Of a stretch of 64,000 nucleotides of DNA, positions 24,301 to 34,069 are shown one piece after another. The DNA comes from Fusarium oxysporum f. sp. lycopersici 4287 (taxonomy: Eukaryota; Ascomycota; Sordariomycetes; Hypocreales; Nectriaceae): NCBI RefSeq assembly GCF_000149955.1, contig NC_030990.1, positions 3,833,482 to 3,897,481 of the forward strand. Reading direction: 5' to 3'. The translations under genes and the position numbers were made by a program. Under the pieces are notes generated by a model. That model saw nothing but the letters and a program-made list of their open reading frames with translations. It was not told the origin of the DNA and searched no databases. Within the stretch, counting starts at the first letter, position 1; every line of letters starts with the position of its first letter.

Positions 24301-26390
24301 TGCCTCAATGAGCTGCGGAAATCCTTCTTTGGGGGTGACTCAGGCTTAGGTTTGGGCACAGGCGCAAATGGTTTTACTTCTCTGGGGCTTATGACCGGCT
24401 CATCCTTGGCAGGTCCCGATGCCTTCTTCTCCTCTTCGGTGAGTTCAGGGTCCGGGACTGGCTCAGGATCAGTAACATGTTCGGCTTCAACCTTGGCAGC
24501 CTTGTCCTCAGTTGGAGTTCCAGGCTCGAGCTTAGGGGCACTCTTAGAAATGCTCAAACCGGCACCGTGGTTGTAGGGTCGGTTACCACCGGGGGGAGGA
24601 GAGTAGATACCGCCAAGGCCAGTGGTGTTGATCTTTGTAGCGGTTCCCATAGGCGTAGACCTCATAAGTCCTCCGATACTAACTTGGTGCTTATGAGAAA
24701 TAGACCCTGGGCGAGGCCGTGTTGTTCCTTCAGCGCCGGGAACACCTCCCTTGTTCTTGTTCAGCTCTGCCATCCAAGCTGGCTGCGATGAACTCGACTT
24801 GTGGTGAGTCTTAGGTGACTCAGGTGGCTTATTCAAAGCACTCTCAAGCCAACTTGACTTTGTAGGACTCCACCTTCGAGGATCCATAGTCTTGGAAGGG
24901 CTGGTAGGAATTGGTGCTCCCTCCATGGCAGTCTCAATTGTAGGGGCTTTTGGTGTAACCTCGTTATCAGACTCTCCATGGCGAGATGTTGGCCGGCTCG
25001 AGTTTGGCGTTGTTGATTCAGGTCGCCCCTTGCTCTGGGGTCGCGCATTTGCAGATAGACCGCCGCCTTGGTTCGACTGGATCGAATTGGCGCGGTTCAG
25101 ACCAGGAGGGCTCGTAACGCTCCATCGCTTAACACTATCCGACCTCTTCATCATGGCACTCTGAACAAATCCGCCCATACCCTTGGTGGGCGAGTTGGAT
25201 CGCGAGTTGGATCGAGTAGGAGATACACGCCCTGACATGCTTCCGAAGCGGTCTCCCACAGACTTATCCTCACCGGCGTCAAAGGCTGGAGGATTCAGCG
25301 TTGGAGGACTTGCCAAACTCATCTTAGTAGGAGTAGCAGGTTCCTTAGCAGGCTCCTTGACGGGCTCCTCAGCCGGTGGGCTTGGTTTTGGTTGTTCAGT
25401 TGTCATGCCTGGTAATTGCGCCTTGACAGAAGCCATGTCCAAACGATCAGTATCCTCGACTTGGTTCTTTCGGTAAGCAGCTGAGTTAGCCCCACGGTCA
25501 GCTGTTTGGCGAAACCATGAAGGGTCTTTGGATCCGAGGGCATGAGCAATCTGGTCCTTCGAGAAAGTCTGCTCAGTGGCTGAAGCTGGAGCTGGGGAAG
25601 ACTCCTGCGACCCAATGAACGACCGCTGGGTCGCATTTTGGGTTGCGAGCATGCTCAACGGGCGGGCAGAGCCGCTGCGGGAGTTAGGTCGCCGCTGCCA
25701 TGATAATGTAGAGTAACGGGCGGGTGTAGTCGCGGGCTTGATATCGACATCAACAGGAGACTCATTCTCCTTGGTCGGAGAGGAGCTGACATCCATTGGA
25801 GCTTCGGGCTTTGCTTCAGGCTCAGATGATGGCGAGGCGGCGTCGTCCTTGGACAAACCGGGGGAGTCGAGCCTCAATGCCTCGGATAGGTGAACGCTAT
25901 GACGACTCGAACGTGGTGAGGGAGTGTTTGCAGGGGAGGACTTTTGTGGTGAGATTGATCGTGCACGTTCTGTCATTGGTGATTGTGGTTAGCAAGAGGA
26001 CACCATCGGTGATTATGTGATTTCAGCATCAATGCATCCCAAAGCCAAGACAAAACCATGAGTAAGCCAGTAAAATAAGAATACAACAACGGAAAGTAAA
26101 CAACGGGTGTACGACGGAGGATGTTGCCCTGGAAATTGAAAGAGGGAACGCCAACAATGCAAGCAACAAAGCCTCTCGGGCGGGAGTCAAGCTGCAAGCA
26201 ACACTAGACGCCCAAGCTCTCTCTTTTTTCTCTGTTTTTTTGTTCTTTTCTCACCTTCACGACGAGCTTGTCTTTCTCGCTTGGCAGCCAAATATTCTTC
26301 AAGCTCACGAGCTCTCGTTTCGTCTTCTTCGATCTGTTGACCACGCAGGCGCTCGACCTGCTCGAGAAATTGGGAGACTTCGTCGGACAT
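21376..26390 (-). CDS. Large gelsolin/villin-repeat protein (DUF4045-type)
   Basis: Three exons are inferred on the minus strand: 26390-26255, 25969-21801 and 21750-21376, giving about 1559 residues. Exon 1 codes a short coiled-coil start (MSDEVSQFLEQVERLRGQQ to KRERQARRE). The next roughly 1100 residues are disordered and rich in Pro, Ser and Lys, with many SP and TP sites; I recall this part as DUF4045. The C-terminal 370 residues hold gelsolin-like repeats, with LKIQSLSFQVFQI, RLEIYFWVGD, AYIWKGRGCD and HIYVLDAFFEMYIIVGA as visible cores. Gelsolin repeats bind, sever or cap actin, so an actin role is likely but inferred. The first intron is long (285 nt) with a CTAAC branch site. An ATG at 25976 would start the main frame without exon 1, but the splice joins sequence that reads smoothly. 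Confidence 0.85.
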
Positions 26391-27545
26391 GGCTCTGGGG
26401 CCTTTGGGACATGACACGGAAGGGGGTGGATGTTTTAGAAGAAAGACGGCGCGGCGTGGGCCCTTGGCTTTTTTGGATAGCACAGTAAGCGCGAGCAGGA
26501 AAATACACAATGCAATCCTACGCACAAGGTTGCAGTAGGTGTTATAGACTGTTTCTGCTATCTCCCAAGAGCCTAACGTAGCCTTGAGATGTGGTGCTGA
26601 TGGGAGGTTGATAATGGGTCACTCGACTGGGATGGGATCATGTCTGTTAGCTGCAGTGGAAATTTCACATGGCGCTTCTGCGACCTTATTGGTTCATGAC
26701 CGTCCCCAGGTGTGTCTGTCTCTAAAACCCGCTATGAGAGGGGGCCGCTGTAGCGCCCATGCAACCCGAAGTCTCAGGGGCAATCGCTCCCGCTCGCTAG
26801 GGAGGGACTGCTTGACAGATTCCGGCCCAAATGCGGCCATCAACGGACGGGATTGTCTTTAATCTTGGTGCATATCAGAGCTCGATCTCATGCAAATTAT
26901 GCATGAACCTCGTCTCATTACTTGCATGATGCAGAATCGGAACGATGAAGATTCAATTGATATCATAGGCAACCTAGCTCAGCCTCACTCAACTCACATG
27001 TTTGTGTTCCATGCGCTATAAACAAAAGACCAATACAAAACGTCATCCTTTGTTTACTTTCAACTTTTCCCCACGGGCGATCCACTACAATAACAAACCC
27101 AAACCATGGCTTGAATCCGTTAAACCTTGTCACATCTTGGTTCGTGTACGAAGTGAGCAGTACGTATCTTGCTCTTCTTATGCCTCAGACCACGCAAGCA
27201 GGTTATCTCAGATTTCTCGATCGACAATACGACCTTGTAAGGTTAGCACAAGCTGCACGCGGCACTTGTTGATGCTCTCCCGCTCCCCTGCGCTTCGCTA
27301 GACGAGGCCTGTACAGATTGCGTGCTGTAGAGTTTTGCGGGACGTTTTACGTTGCCCGGCGTAACGAGTTTATTATATCGGGTTTCAACGTTTTAGCTAG
27401 CTGACTTTCTTATGCATATCCGCGCTATACGGCTGGTTGCTTCCAAGTCTCGCGGCTATCCACACCTTGTGGTTTGTTTGTTGCTTTTGCAAAAGGACAT
27501 CCTGTTGTGAGGCCAACAGGAACCATTTGGTTGAGCCAGTCTCGT
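26391..27545. other. Intergenic, no gene seen
   Basis: It lies between ARL2 (3' end) and the promoter of the gelsolin-repeat gene. No open frame or RNA gene is convincing. Short inverted ATGCAT-type words occur near 26890-26935. Confidence 0.55.
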
Positions 27546-28350
27546 TTAGTAGAGGAACAGTCGCTTCTTTGCATCCTCCACCACCCACGATAGTCCTTCT
27601 TCAAGGTTGGTTCCAGTCATGGCACTGCATGGCAGGATGTGCCATCGATGTGTCCGTATCGATTCCAGTTGTAATTCCTAAGTATTATGGTGAGCTTGGT
27701 CATATTAACATGGCATGGCGTGACGTGAACATACTGAGAGAATCTCTTCTTCCGTCATACATCCCTCAACATCTGTTTTGTTGGCAAAAACAAGCAGACT
27801 TGCCCCTGCAAGACGCTGTACCACTTGTCAGTGACCATGCGACCGTTGCCGTGTCATAGCACGCACCTCTTCTAAGAGTAAACCTTGAAGCTCGTCTCTG
27901 CAGTCTTGAATGCGTAAACGGTCTGTTGCGTCAACAACCCAGATCAAAGCATCTGTCTTTTCAAAATAGTTTCTCCAGTATGAGCGCAACGTTTTCTGCC
28001 CACCCACGTCCCCTGAGGGTGTCAGCTCATCTCATAGAGTCGGCATATTGAGGTCACACACAGATGTTTAATTTGTACCTGTAAGGCCTGTCAGCGGTGT
28101 TATATGACGAATGAAGTCCTTCTTACCCCTCGTAGTCAATTGTCTTGATGATGAAACCTAATGTTGGGCTTACGGTGTTGACATCCTCTCCCATAACCTT
28201 CTTGACGATTGTGGTCTTTCCAGCATTATCCAGTCCGCTATGAAGAGTTAGTCAAAATCTTTAATGAAGCAGGTCGTGGTCAAATACTCACAGCATCAGG
28301 ATTCGCATTTCTTTGTCCTTGAGCCGGGCTTTTCGCAGGATTGACAACAT
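27546..28350 (-). CDS. ARL2: ARF-like GTPase Arl2 (Cin4/Alp41 type)
   Basis: Arl2 acts with tubulin-folding cofactors in making alpha/beta-tubulin dimers. Six exons are inferred on the minus strand: 28350-28292, 28237-28127, 28078-28062, 28012-27867, 27815-27735 and 27677-27546. The product is 181 residues, close to the usual 184. Motifs: N-terminal [21 protein letters not shown]-loop GLDNAGKTT, switch I-side [33 protein letters not shown] (switch II), NKTD and CSAMTG. The third exon is only 17 nt (YKLNI plus split codons), and it is needed to join YEG to WDVGGQ in frame. Introns are 48-57 nt with GT-AG ends. No single frame is long, so the gene is easy to miss. The WDVGGQ and [18 protein letters not shown] end separate Arl2 from Arf1 and Sar1. 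Confidence 0.93.
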
Positions 28351-28763
28351 TTTGATTCACGAGTCGTGTATTGAATTAACTCGATAGTAGGACAAGCAAA
28401 TCACTCCAACTTAGTTCTTAGGCAGTTTTGTCGGTTATTTGGCCTTTAAAGGATTTCTTTCTTCATCACCGAACTATGAAGGTCGTTGAATTCAGTTGCC
28501 TGCGGCTCTCATGGCTCCACGTGATTGGTGCTCGCTTGATCTCCTTCACCCCCTCCAACTTCACCACTCTTGTATGCTATGCCTCAACCGCCACTATGAA
28601 TGGATAATCTACATAATCTGACGTCCATGAACATTGTGAATACTATCGACGTCCTATACGCTGCTTTACATGTCAATACACTCGAACTTGGCCCAAACAT
28701 TCCCTGCCACGCAATTACCATCACGATAAACACCCAAAACTCAATAGCCATGGCTCTAGTACA
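28351..28763. other. ARL2 promoter region
   Basis: This stretch between two minus-strand genes holds the ARL2 promoter. The composite CACGTGATTGG at 28518-28528 lies about 170 bp upstream of the ARL2 start. No gene is seen. Confidence 0.6.
28518..28528 (-). promoter_or_regulatory. Composite E-box plus CCAAT site
   Basis: Read on the minus strand it is CCAATCACGTG: a CCAAT box, the site of the Hap2/3/5 complex, fused to a CACGTG box, the site of bHLH factors. The same 11 bases recur at 51098-51108. Factor binding is inference. Confidence 0.4.
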
Positions 28764-30530
28764 TCAATGCTTCTCTTCCTCCACAATTTCTGAAGCTGGG
28801 CGTGCCTCATGTTCCCATACAACTATGTCTTTCCAGACGCCTGGATGGTTTCCATGCTTAACAGCTTCCTTGAAATTCGCAACCTTCGCAAAATCGTACT
28901 TCTCGAGCAGACGTGTCGTCCACTCAATGCGAGAATCGCCCTCGCCATCAAAGAATGTTTCCAAGTACAGTTTGCTGTACTTTCGTTCATTGTGTGCAGG
29001 AATTTCTTCGTACGTCTTTCGGGGCTCCGAGCAATCCCAGGTGTAGTCCACAAGACTACGATGGTATATAGACGTGGACAACAAAATTCTGTCCAGCAGT
29101 GCCGACCCGACGAGCATTCGGCGATGCTCTGGGTCAACGATGAGCTTGATCTGCCCAGAAAATCTGGCTCCCTGGCATGCATGGCCTAGAAAATCCTGTC
29201 GAGAATCGTCGACAAAGGCAAAGCCAAGGATGGTTGGGATCTCTGACGCTCCGTGGGATTTCATATATCCAAGGAGCTTCTGATAACGCTTTTCGTCGGC
29301 CTTAGACCATCCAGAACGGTTGGCTATCTCGCAAGGAGATTCAATCGCCACAATGAAAGGGCGACGGTTCGACGTGCAAGCGTTGTACAGTTCAGCAATA
29401 TGTGCACAGTTAACTTTGGGTAGGTAGACCTGCGAACCTTCTCGCTGCATCTCATTATTGATGATGTTTGCGATGCCCTGGAAGTCCTCAGGCTGGACGG
29501 GCCGAAGAGTGCAATCTGCATCAGGCCACTTGTCTTCCTCGTGCGTCATGTTTGCATACTTCTGTTCCTCTTTTTTACGCTCAATCTCTTCCTTCTTAGT
29601 TTTGCGCAAATCCAGCTCGCGGGCGATATAGCCTTCAGAATTGGTCACCGCGCGGCGCCAGTTGTGCCTGGCCTGGGTGTCTTTCTGAATCTTGATGTAT
29701 CGCGGTGGAGGGATTAGCTTGCCAGTTGCAGGATTGATATCACAATCATCCACCCGAGGGTGACGGCTTTCGGTAAGGTTAAAGATGGGATAGCTTTCTT
29801 GCTGTGTCTCCCACTTCTCCACGGCTGTCAATGAATTCGGATTGATCTGGACAAGGGCCATATCGTCATCGTTGTCATGATCATATGGTCGAGGAGTATT
29901 CCATGCGGCCATTTCATCTGAAGATAGTGGAACAGCACTCAGCGCCATGGATGCGGTGCTGAAGGATCGCTCTCGGAGAACGAGGGCGGTTGAAGTGGCA
30001 GCAGCTTGGATGATATGCAAGGGTGCTGGCAAGGGAGCACCTGCAAATTCCGACGAGTTGTTACCGATTGACTGCTCCTTAGGTGAGTTCCAAGTGCCCA
30101 CGGAGCTATGTTCAAAGTCATCTGTCCCTTCCGAATCAACGATCTCAGGTGTTTGGTTAGAGGGAGCGCGAACAACTTCCTGCACAGGCGTTTGATACTG
30201 AGCAGGAGGAGAATGCACGACATCTTTGGAAGGCCTTCGATGCGGAGGAATATGAACCGCCTCGGTCGCACTACCTTGGAGAGGAAGAGGAGAGCGAAGT
30301 CCCTTCTGCCTATTCCAATAGCCCTGTTGGATAGGAGTGCAATCTACATTACTCGATGTCCCTTGCGACCCGAGGAATCGCTGCTTAACGGCGCCCGCAG
30401 GCAGGAGCTGCTGATTTGGGGTTTGAAGCCCAACGAGTTTTCCCATGCCTTGGATGCGTTGCAGCGAGTTATTGACATTTGGCGAAGGCGTGCTGCCTCC
30501 ACCACCCCGGCTGCTGGGGGCCCACGACAT
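28764..30530 (-). CDS. GNAT-like acetyltransferase with disordered N-terminus
   Basis: A single exon of 588 residues. About 330 N-terminal residues are low-complexity and rich in Ser, Pro and Gln. A short KKEEIERKKEEQKY helix follows. From about residue 337 the sequence CTLRPVQPEDFQGIANIINNEM looks like the opening of a GNAT fold, with GFAFVDDS as a central strand and EHRRMLVGSALLDRIL near residue 467 as the acetyl-CoA pyrophosphate loop (R-x-x-x-G-x-A form). The C-terminal part ends in a V-x-W-E-H strand. The substrate is unknown. The loop departs from the classical Q/RxxGxG/A spacing, so catalysis is not certain. I know this only as a fungal-type architecture, not by gene name. Confidence 0.7.
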   Translation of the reverse strand: MSWAPSSRGGGGSTPSPNVNNSLQRIQGMGKLVGLQTPNQQLLPAGAVKQRFLGSQGTSSNVDCTPIQQGYWNRQKGLRSPLPLQGSATEAVHIPPHRRPSKDVVHSPPAQYQTPVQEVVRAPSNQTPEIVDSEGTDDFEHSSVGTWNSPKEQSIGNNSSEFAGAPLPAPLHIIQAAATSTALVLRERSFSTASMALSAVPLSSDEMAAWNTPRPYDHDNDDDMALVQINPNSLTAVEKWETQQESYPIFNLTESRHPRVDDCDINPATGKLIPPPRYIKIQKDTQARHNWRRAVTNSEGYIARELDLRKTKKEEIERKKEEQKYANMTHEEDKWPDADCTLRPVQPEDFQGIANIINNEMQREGSQVYLPKVNCAHIAELYNACTSNRRPFIVAIESPCEIANRSGWSKADEKRYQKLLGYMKSHGASEIPTILGFAFVDDSRQDFLGHACQGARFSGQIKLIVDPEHRRMLVGSALLDRILLSTSIYHRSLVDYTWDCSEPRKTYEEIPAHNERKYSKLYLETFFDGEGDSRIEWTTRLLEKYDFAKVANFKEAVKHGNHPGVWKDIVVWEHEARPASEIVEEEKH

Positions 30531-31363
30531 GGCTTACAAAGTCGCCTTTTCTTTGTTTAGTTCTTGCGGATGAAGGGGGGGATGTAGCAAATGAGAACGA
30601 ACCTGTATAAAGGCGGCACACGCAGGTTTACTACTATAAACACGGCGATATGTAGAAACGGCGGTGCAAACAGCGGTGCGAAGGATGGTGACGGGACAAC
30701 AGAGCTCGAAAAGCGATATGAAAGAAACAATATGAAGGTAGAGTAAAGTGAAAGAATACCGACGCTCTTCTCGGCCAGGCGAGTAAATATTGGGGTTTAG
30801 TTGTGGCGAAGAAGAGGAGAAACTCGAGCTTTTGTTTGTTACGATTGAGAGGGGAGATGAAGGCGACTGGCCTAAGGTCACCTAGGTAAGGTAAGATACT
30901 GTGTGAAGAAGAGAAGCACGCGGTCAGGTCCTGCCTAGCAACGAGTCTTGGGAAAAGAACGAGAGGCCACTGCCACTTGTCAACAGTGGCAGATTTCTAG
31001 TACTGACCTCTGTGCGAATGAAAATACCTAGGGTACAAGGCGAGTCCGAATACGGTGATATATCAAGGGCTACTTCAGGCCAGGGACGAGATATTAGAGC
31101 AAACCATGGCTAAGTGCATATCACCATCGGGATCAACAGCATCTTCTGTGGTCCAAGTCGAATTGGTTCCGTTACTGCAGGGGTTCGGGTGTGACAAGTC
31201 AACAATCAAGATGTGAATAATATATCAACGAGCGAATCTAATAAACAAAGGAATTATATTTGCAGAGCTCTGCCATGTGTATCCTATATGTTTGTTTCCC
31301 AGGGTATATCCAAACTAACAACAAAACATCAACCCCAGACTCCATGGAAAGCATCAACTCCAT
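30531..31363. other. Intergenic with two CCTAGGTA-type motifs
   Basis: This holds the promoter of the GNAT-like gene. It contains TCACCTAGGTAAGGTAAG at 30878-30895 and TACCTAGGGTAC at 31025-31036. No gene is seen. Confidence 0.6.
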
Positions 31364-33160
31364 CTACTCCTCATCACTATCTTCCCTCAGTCGTCGTCTA
31401 TCCTCCCGCAACTGATCCCACAGACTCTTCTTGGGCTGGTTCTGAGTCGACATACGTGATGACCGATGGCCCGTCTGACCGCCTGGAGCCAATGAACCCA
31501 CGTTCTCTTGTGAGTGTCTAAACCCAGGATGCGAAGAGTAAACGCTCGACGCTGCAATTGATGGAGCGACCGAAGTTCGTTGCTTTCCACCCCGTGGTGG
31601 CCGAGGAGTTGATGGCTCCCCATCTTCAGACGAGAGACCCGTCTTGAATCCGTATTTCCGACAGAAATCTATATGTGCTTGGTATTCGGCGTATGTAGTA
31701 GACTCTCGACCGCTTCCATTGGTCGGCTCCACAGTGTCTTGACGAGGAGGTGAACCGCCTGCAGCACTTGCTTGGAGCGAAAATACCGAGACAGGCACCC
31801 ACTCAGTTTCCGCAGGGCTATTACCGGCAGTGGTATCAGGGGGGCTTGGTCCTCTGCTGAAGCTAAGAGGAGGTGGCACGGCACTTGGGTTACTGTAGAC
31901 AGATGATGATTCCATCTGTTCATCTGGCACGATGCTTGGTGTCTTGTTCTGCTCAAGCGCATAGTCCCTCTGCAATCGATCACCGAGAGACATGTTCCTG
32001 ACACTCTCTGCATAGTCGCTGAAGGCGGGATGCACATCGTCCTCAAAGAGTTGTCTTCGTTCATTGGCCGTAAGTCCTCGCTGTTGCATCTGACAATCCA
32101 TCCATAGCGACGCTTGGTAGTCCACGTCTTCATCCATCCAATTTTGCTCGTCCCCTTGGAACTGAGCACTCGACTGACTAGATCTTGATTCTGGACGAAG
32201 AAATGTGTGTCTGTCCTCCTGGCTGTGGATGCTGTAGCTTGGTCGAGACGACTGTTCATGAGATGATTGCCGAGTACGAGCACGGCCGCGCCTACCGTCT
32301 TCTTCATACGCTCTCGATGGATGGTCATTACCTGATCGATATGAAGATCGAGATAATTGAGATCCCGGGCGTTCCTCTCTCAGGCAGTTGATGGTGTTGA
32401 TCAGATTGCTCAGTTCTTTGCTGATCTCAGCACTTCCAGTGTAAATGGCCCTACGACTATCAGCATGCTGGTGTGATATCCAAGACTCAATAAGTCGGAG
32501 AAGTCTTGGATCTCTACCACCTCGGTCGATGTGACGATCCCGTCGCGTAGTCAATGTCGCTCGCAGATCACTCAGCACCTGAGGTCTACCACCAATGACC
32601 GACATAATGCAAGCTTCGCACTTGCTTTTGACTACGAGGTTTGTGGGCGAAACACGTTCGTAGCCAAAGGTGGCATTGAAAGCTTTACGACCGATCCAAA
32701 GTCCAGTCACGGCATCGATGCGATCCAGCCATGCGATAACAGCACTGGGATAAGCGATACGCTGTCGCCAAGTGCGCAGAGTTTGGATACGTTCAGTGCA
32801 TTCGACGATGATCAAGAGCATAAGTCGCCGGATCAACTTAGGTTCAAGACCATGATGGGCTGGGCACAGACATGCTGTTGGCGAACCGTCAGCACCAAGT
32901 GTGTAAGACAGACTTTCAAGTTTGGCAGAGAGACGGGCCAAGAGTTTGGTGGAACGGCGGTTTGATTTGTCGAGTTTAGCTACACGAGCTTGCTGGTCTA
33001 GCAACCAGTCTTTATCCGGCACAGCTATGTTGACTCCTGGATCCATCCACAACAGGTCCGTGAGTTGGTCAAGCTGATGGGTTGATATATCAGGTAGTGG
33101 GATATACTCGATCTCCTCATCGGGGTCGTGGTATATACGATGAGGTGCCATTTTGAGCAC
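31364..33160 (-). CDS. Hypothetical fungal protein, 598 aa
   Basis: I do not recognise this protein. It is a single exon; a second ATG three codons in (33151) is as plausible a start. The first about 270 residues look folded and mainly helical, with DQLTDLLWMDPGVNIAVPDKDWL, a possible metal or fold motif CLCPAHHGLEPKLIRRLMLLIIVECTERI, and KSKCEACIMSVIGGRPQVL. The rest is disordered, rich in Ser, Arg and Gln, with a conserved-looking patch (YAEYQAHIDFCRKYGFKTG) and a basic-acidic tail LWDQLREDRRRLREDSDEE. No signal peptide or membrane segment is seen. The two CxC/CxxC pairs are suggestive only. The codon use looks like that of the neighbours. Confidence 0.75.
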   Translation of the reverse strand: MLKMAPHRIYHDPDEEIEYIPLPDISTHQLDQLTDLLWMDPGVNIAVPDKDWLLDQQARVAKLDKSNRRSTKLLARLSAKLESLSYTLGADGSPTACLCPAHHGLEPKLIRRLMLLIIVECTERIQTLRTWRQRIAYPSAVIAWLDRIDAVTGLWIGRKAFNATFGYERVSPTNLVVKSKCEACIMSVIGGRPQVLSDLRATLTTRRDRHIDRGGRDPRLLRLIESWISHQHADSRRAIYTGSAEISKELSNLINTINCLREERPGSQLSRSSYRSGNDHPSRAYEEDGRRGRARTRQSSHEQSSRPSYSIHSQEDRHTFLRPESRSSQSSAQFQGDEQNWMDEDVDYQASLWMDCQMQQRGLTANERRQLFEDDVHPAFSDYAESVRNMSLGDRLQRDYALEQNKTPSIVPDEQMESSSVYSNPSAVPPPLSFSRGPSPPDTTAGNSPAETEWVPVSVFSLQASAAGGSPPRQDTVEPTNGSGRESTTYAEYQAHIDFCRKYGFKTGLSSEDGEPSTPRPPRGGKQRTSVAPSIAASSVYSSHPGFRHSQENVGSLAPGGQTGHRSSRMSTQNQPKKSLWDQLREDRRRLREDSDEE

Positions 33161-34069
33161 TATGAGATTTGTTCTTGGTAGACGACAAGAACTTCAACAC
33201 AAGGCTGCCGCATTAATTTGTTTGTTAGATTTGTTCAAATAGAAGCAAAATCTCCATAAACTTGCTCCGTAGAAAACCGTAGATCTTGGTTGTTTGCTTC
33301 CTTCACTGGCACCATATGCCTTATATAAAAGATCTTGCATGGTGAACACAGACAGTGACTCGAGGGCAACGTCAATGTGTTCCATGGTCGCGACGCACGT
33401 CCTCGGTGTGAACAATGCGGTAACCAATTCTTCAACAAAATAGAATATCAGTGGAATGGATCTGCTGTTCTCGGTGTGAATGGCTTTGTGCGAACAAGTT
33501 ACCGATATGGACTATCTCCTCCGAACAAAGTGTTAGATGAGGCTGAAATCTTTGCTATGTTGTTCTGCACACCTACCTATGGCATCCCAAGATCAATCGT
33601 GGAGAAGAGCCAAGGTGTGAAGGCAACCCAGAGAAGCCACAGGCTACCAGCAAACATAGTGCTATGGATGAATAGGTGAACCCGCTAGTCGTTCGATCGT
33701 GTTGAAACAAGGTTCTCGTGGAACATTTGTCCGATTTTTATTTCTTCTGACAAAGGGAACGAGATGAACAGTTAAGTTGTTCACATACTGTTGGAGCCAT
33801 ATTGGGCTCATCAACGCTGTCCATCGAAAATGCACCAGTCCCTCCAGTCGTAGCGTTGCGTAACAAACCAACTGCCAGAGATAACTCCTAGTAAACAGAA
33901 CGGGCGACGAAATACGATGGCTGTGGCACTAGAATACAAGAGCAAAATTGAATCGGCATCAAACATTCCTCTCCTTGCGTCGATACCTATCCTTCAATGC
34001 AACGCCTTGGAAAACCAGAACTCCGTAATCATGCTCATATGTCGTTAGTGGGGTATCAGACTTTGGTCA
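33161..34069. other. Intergenic, no gene seen
   Basis: This holds the promoter of the 598-aa gene and the 3' end of the LAMMER kinase gene. Open frames here are short and without family likeness. Confidence 0.55.
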
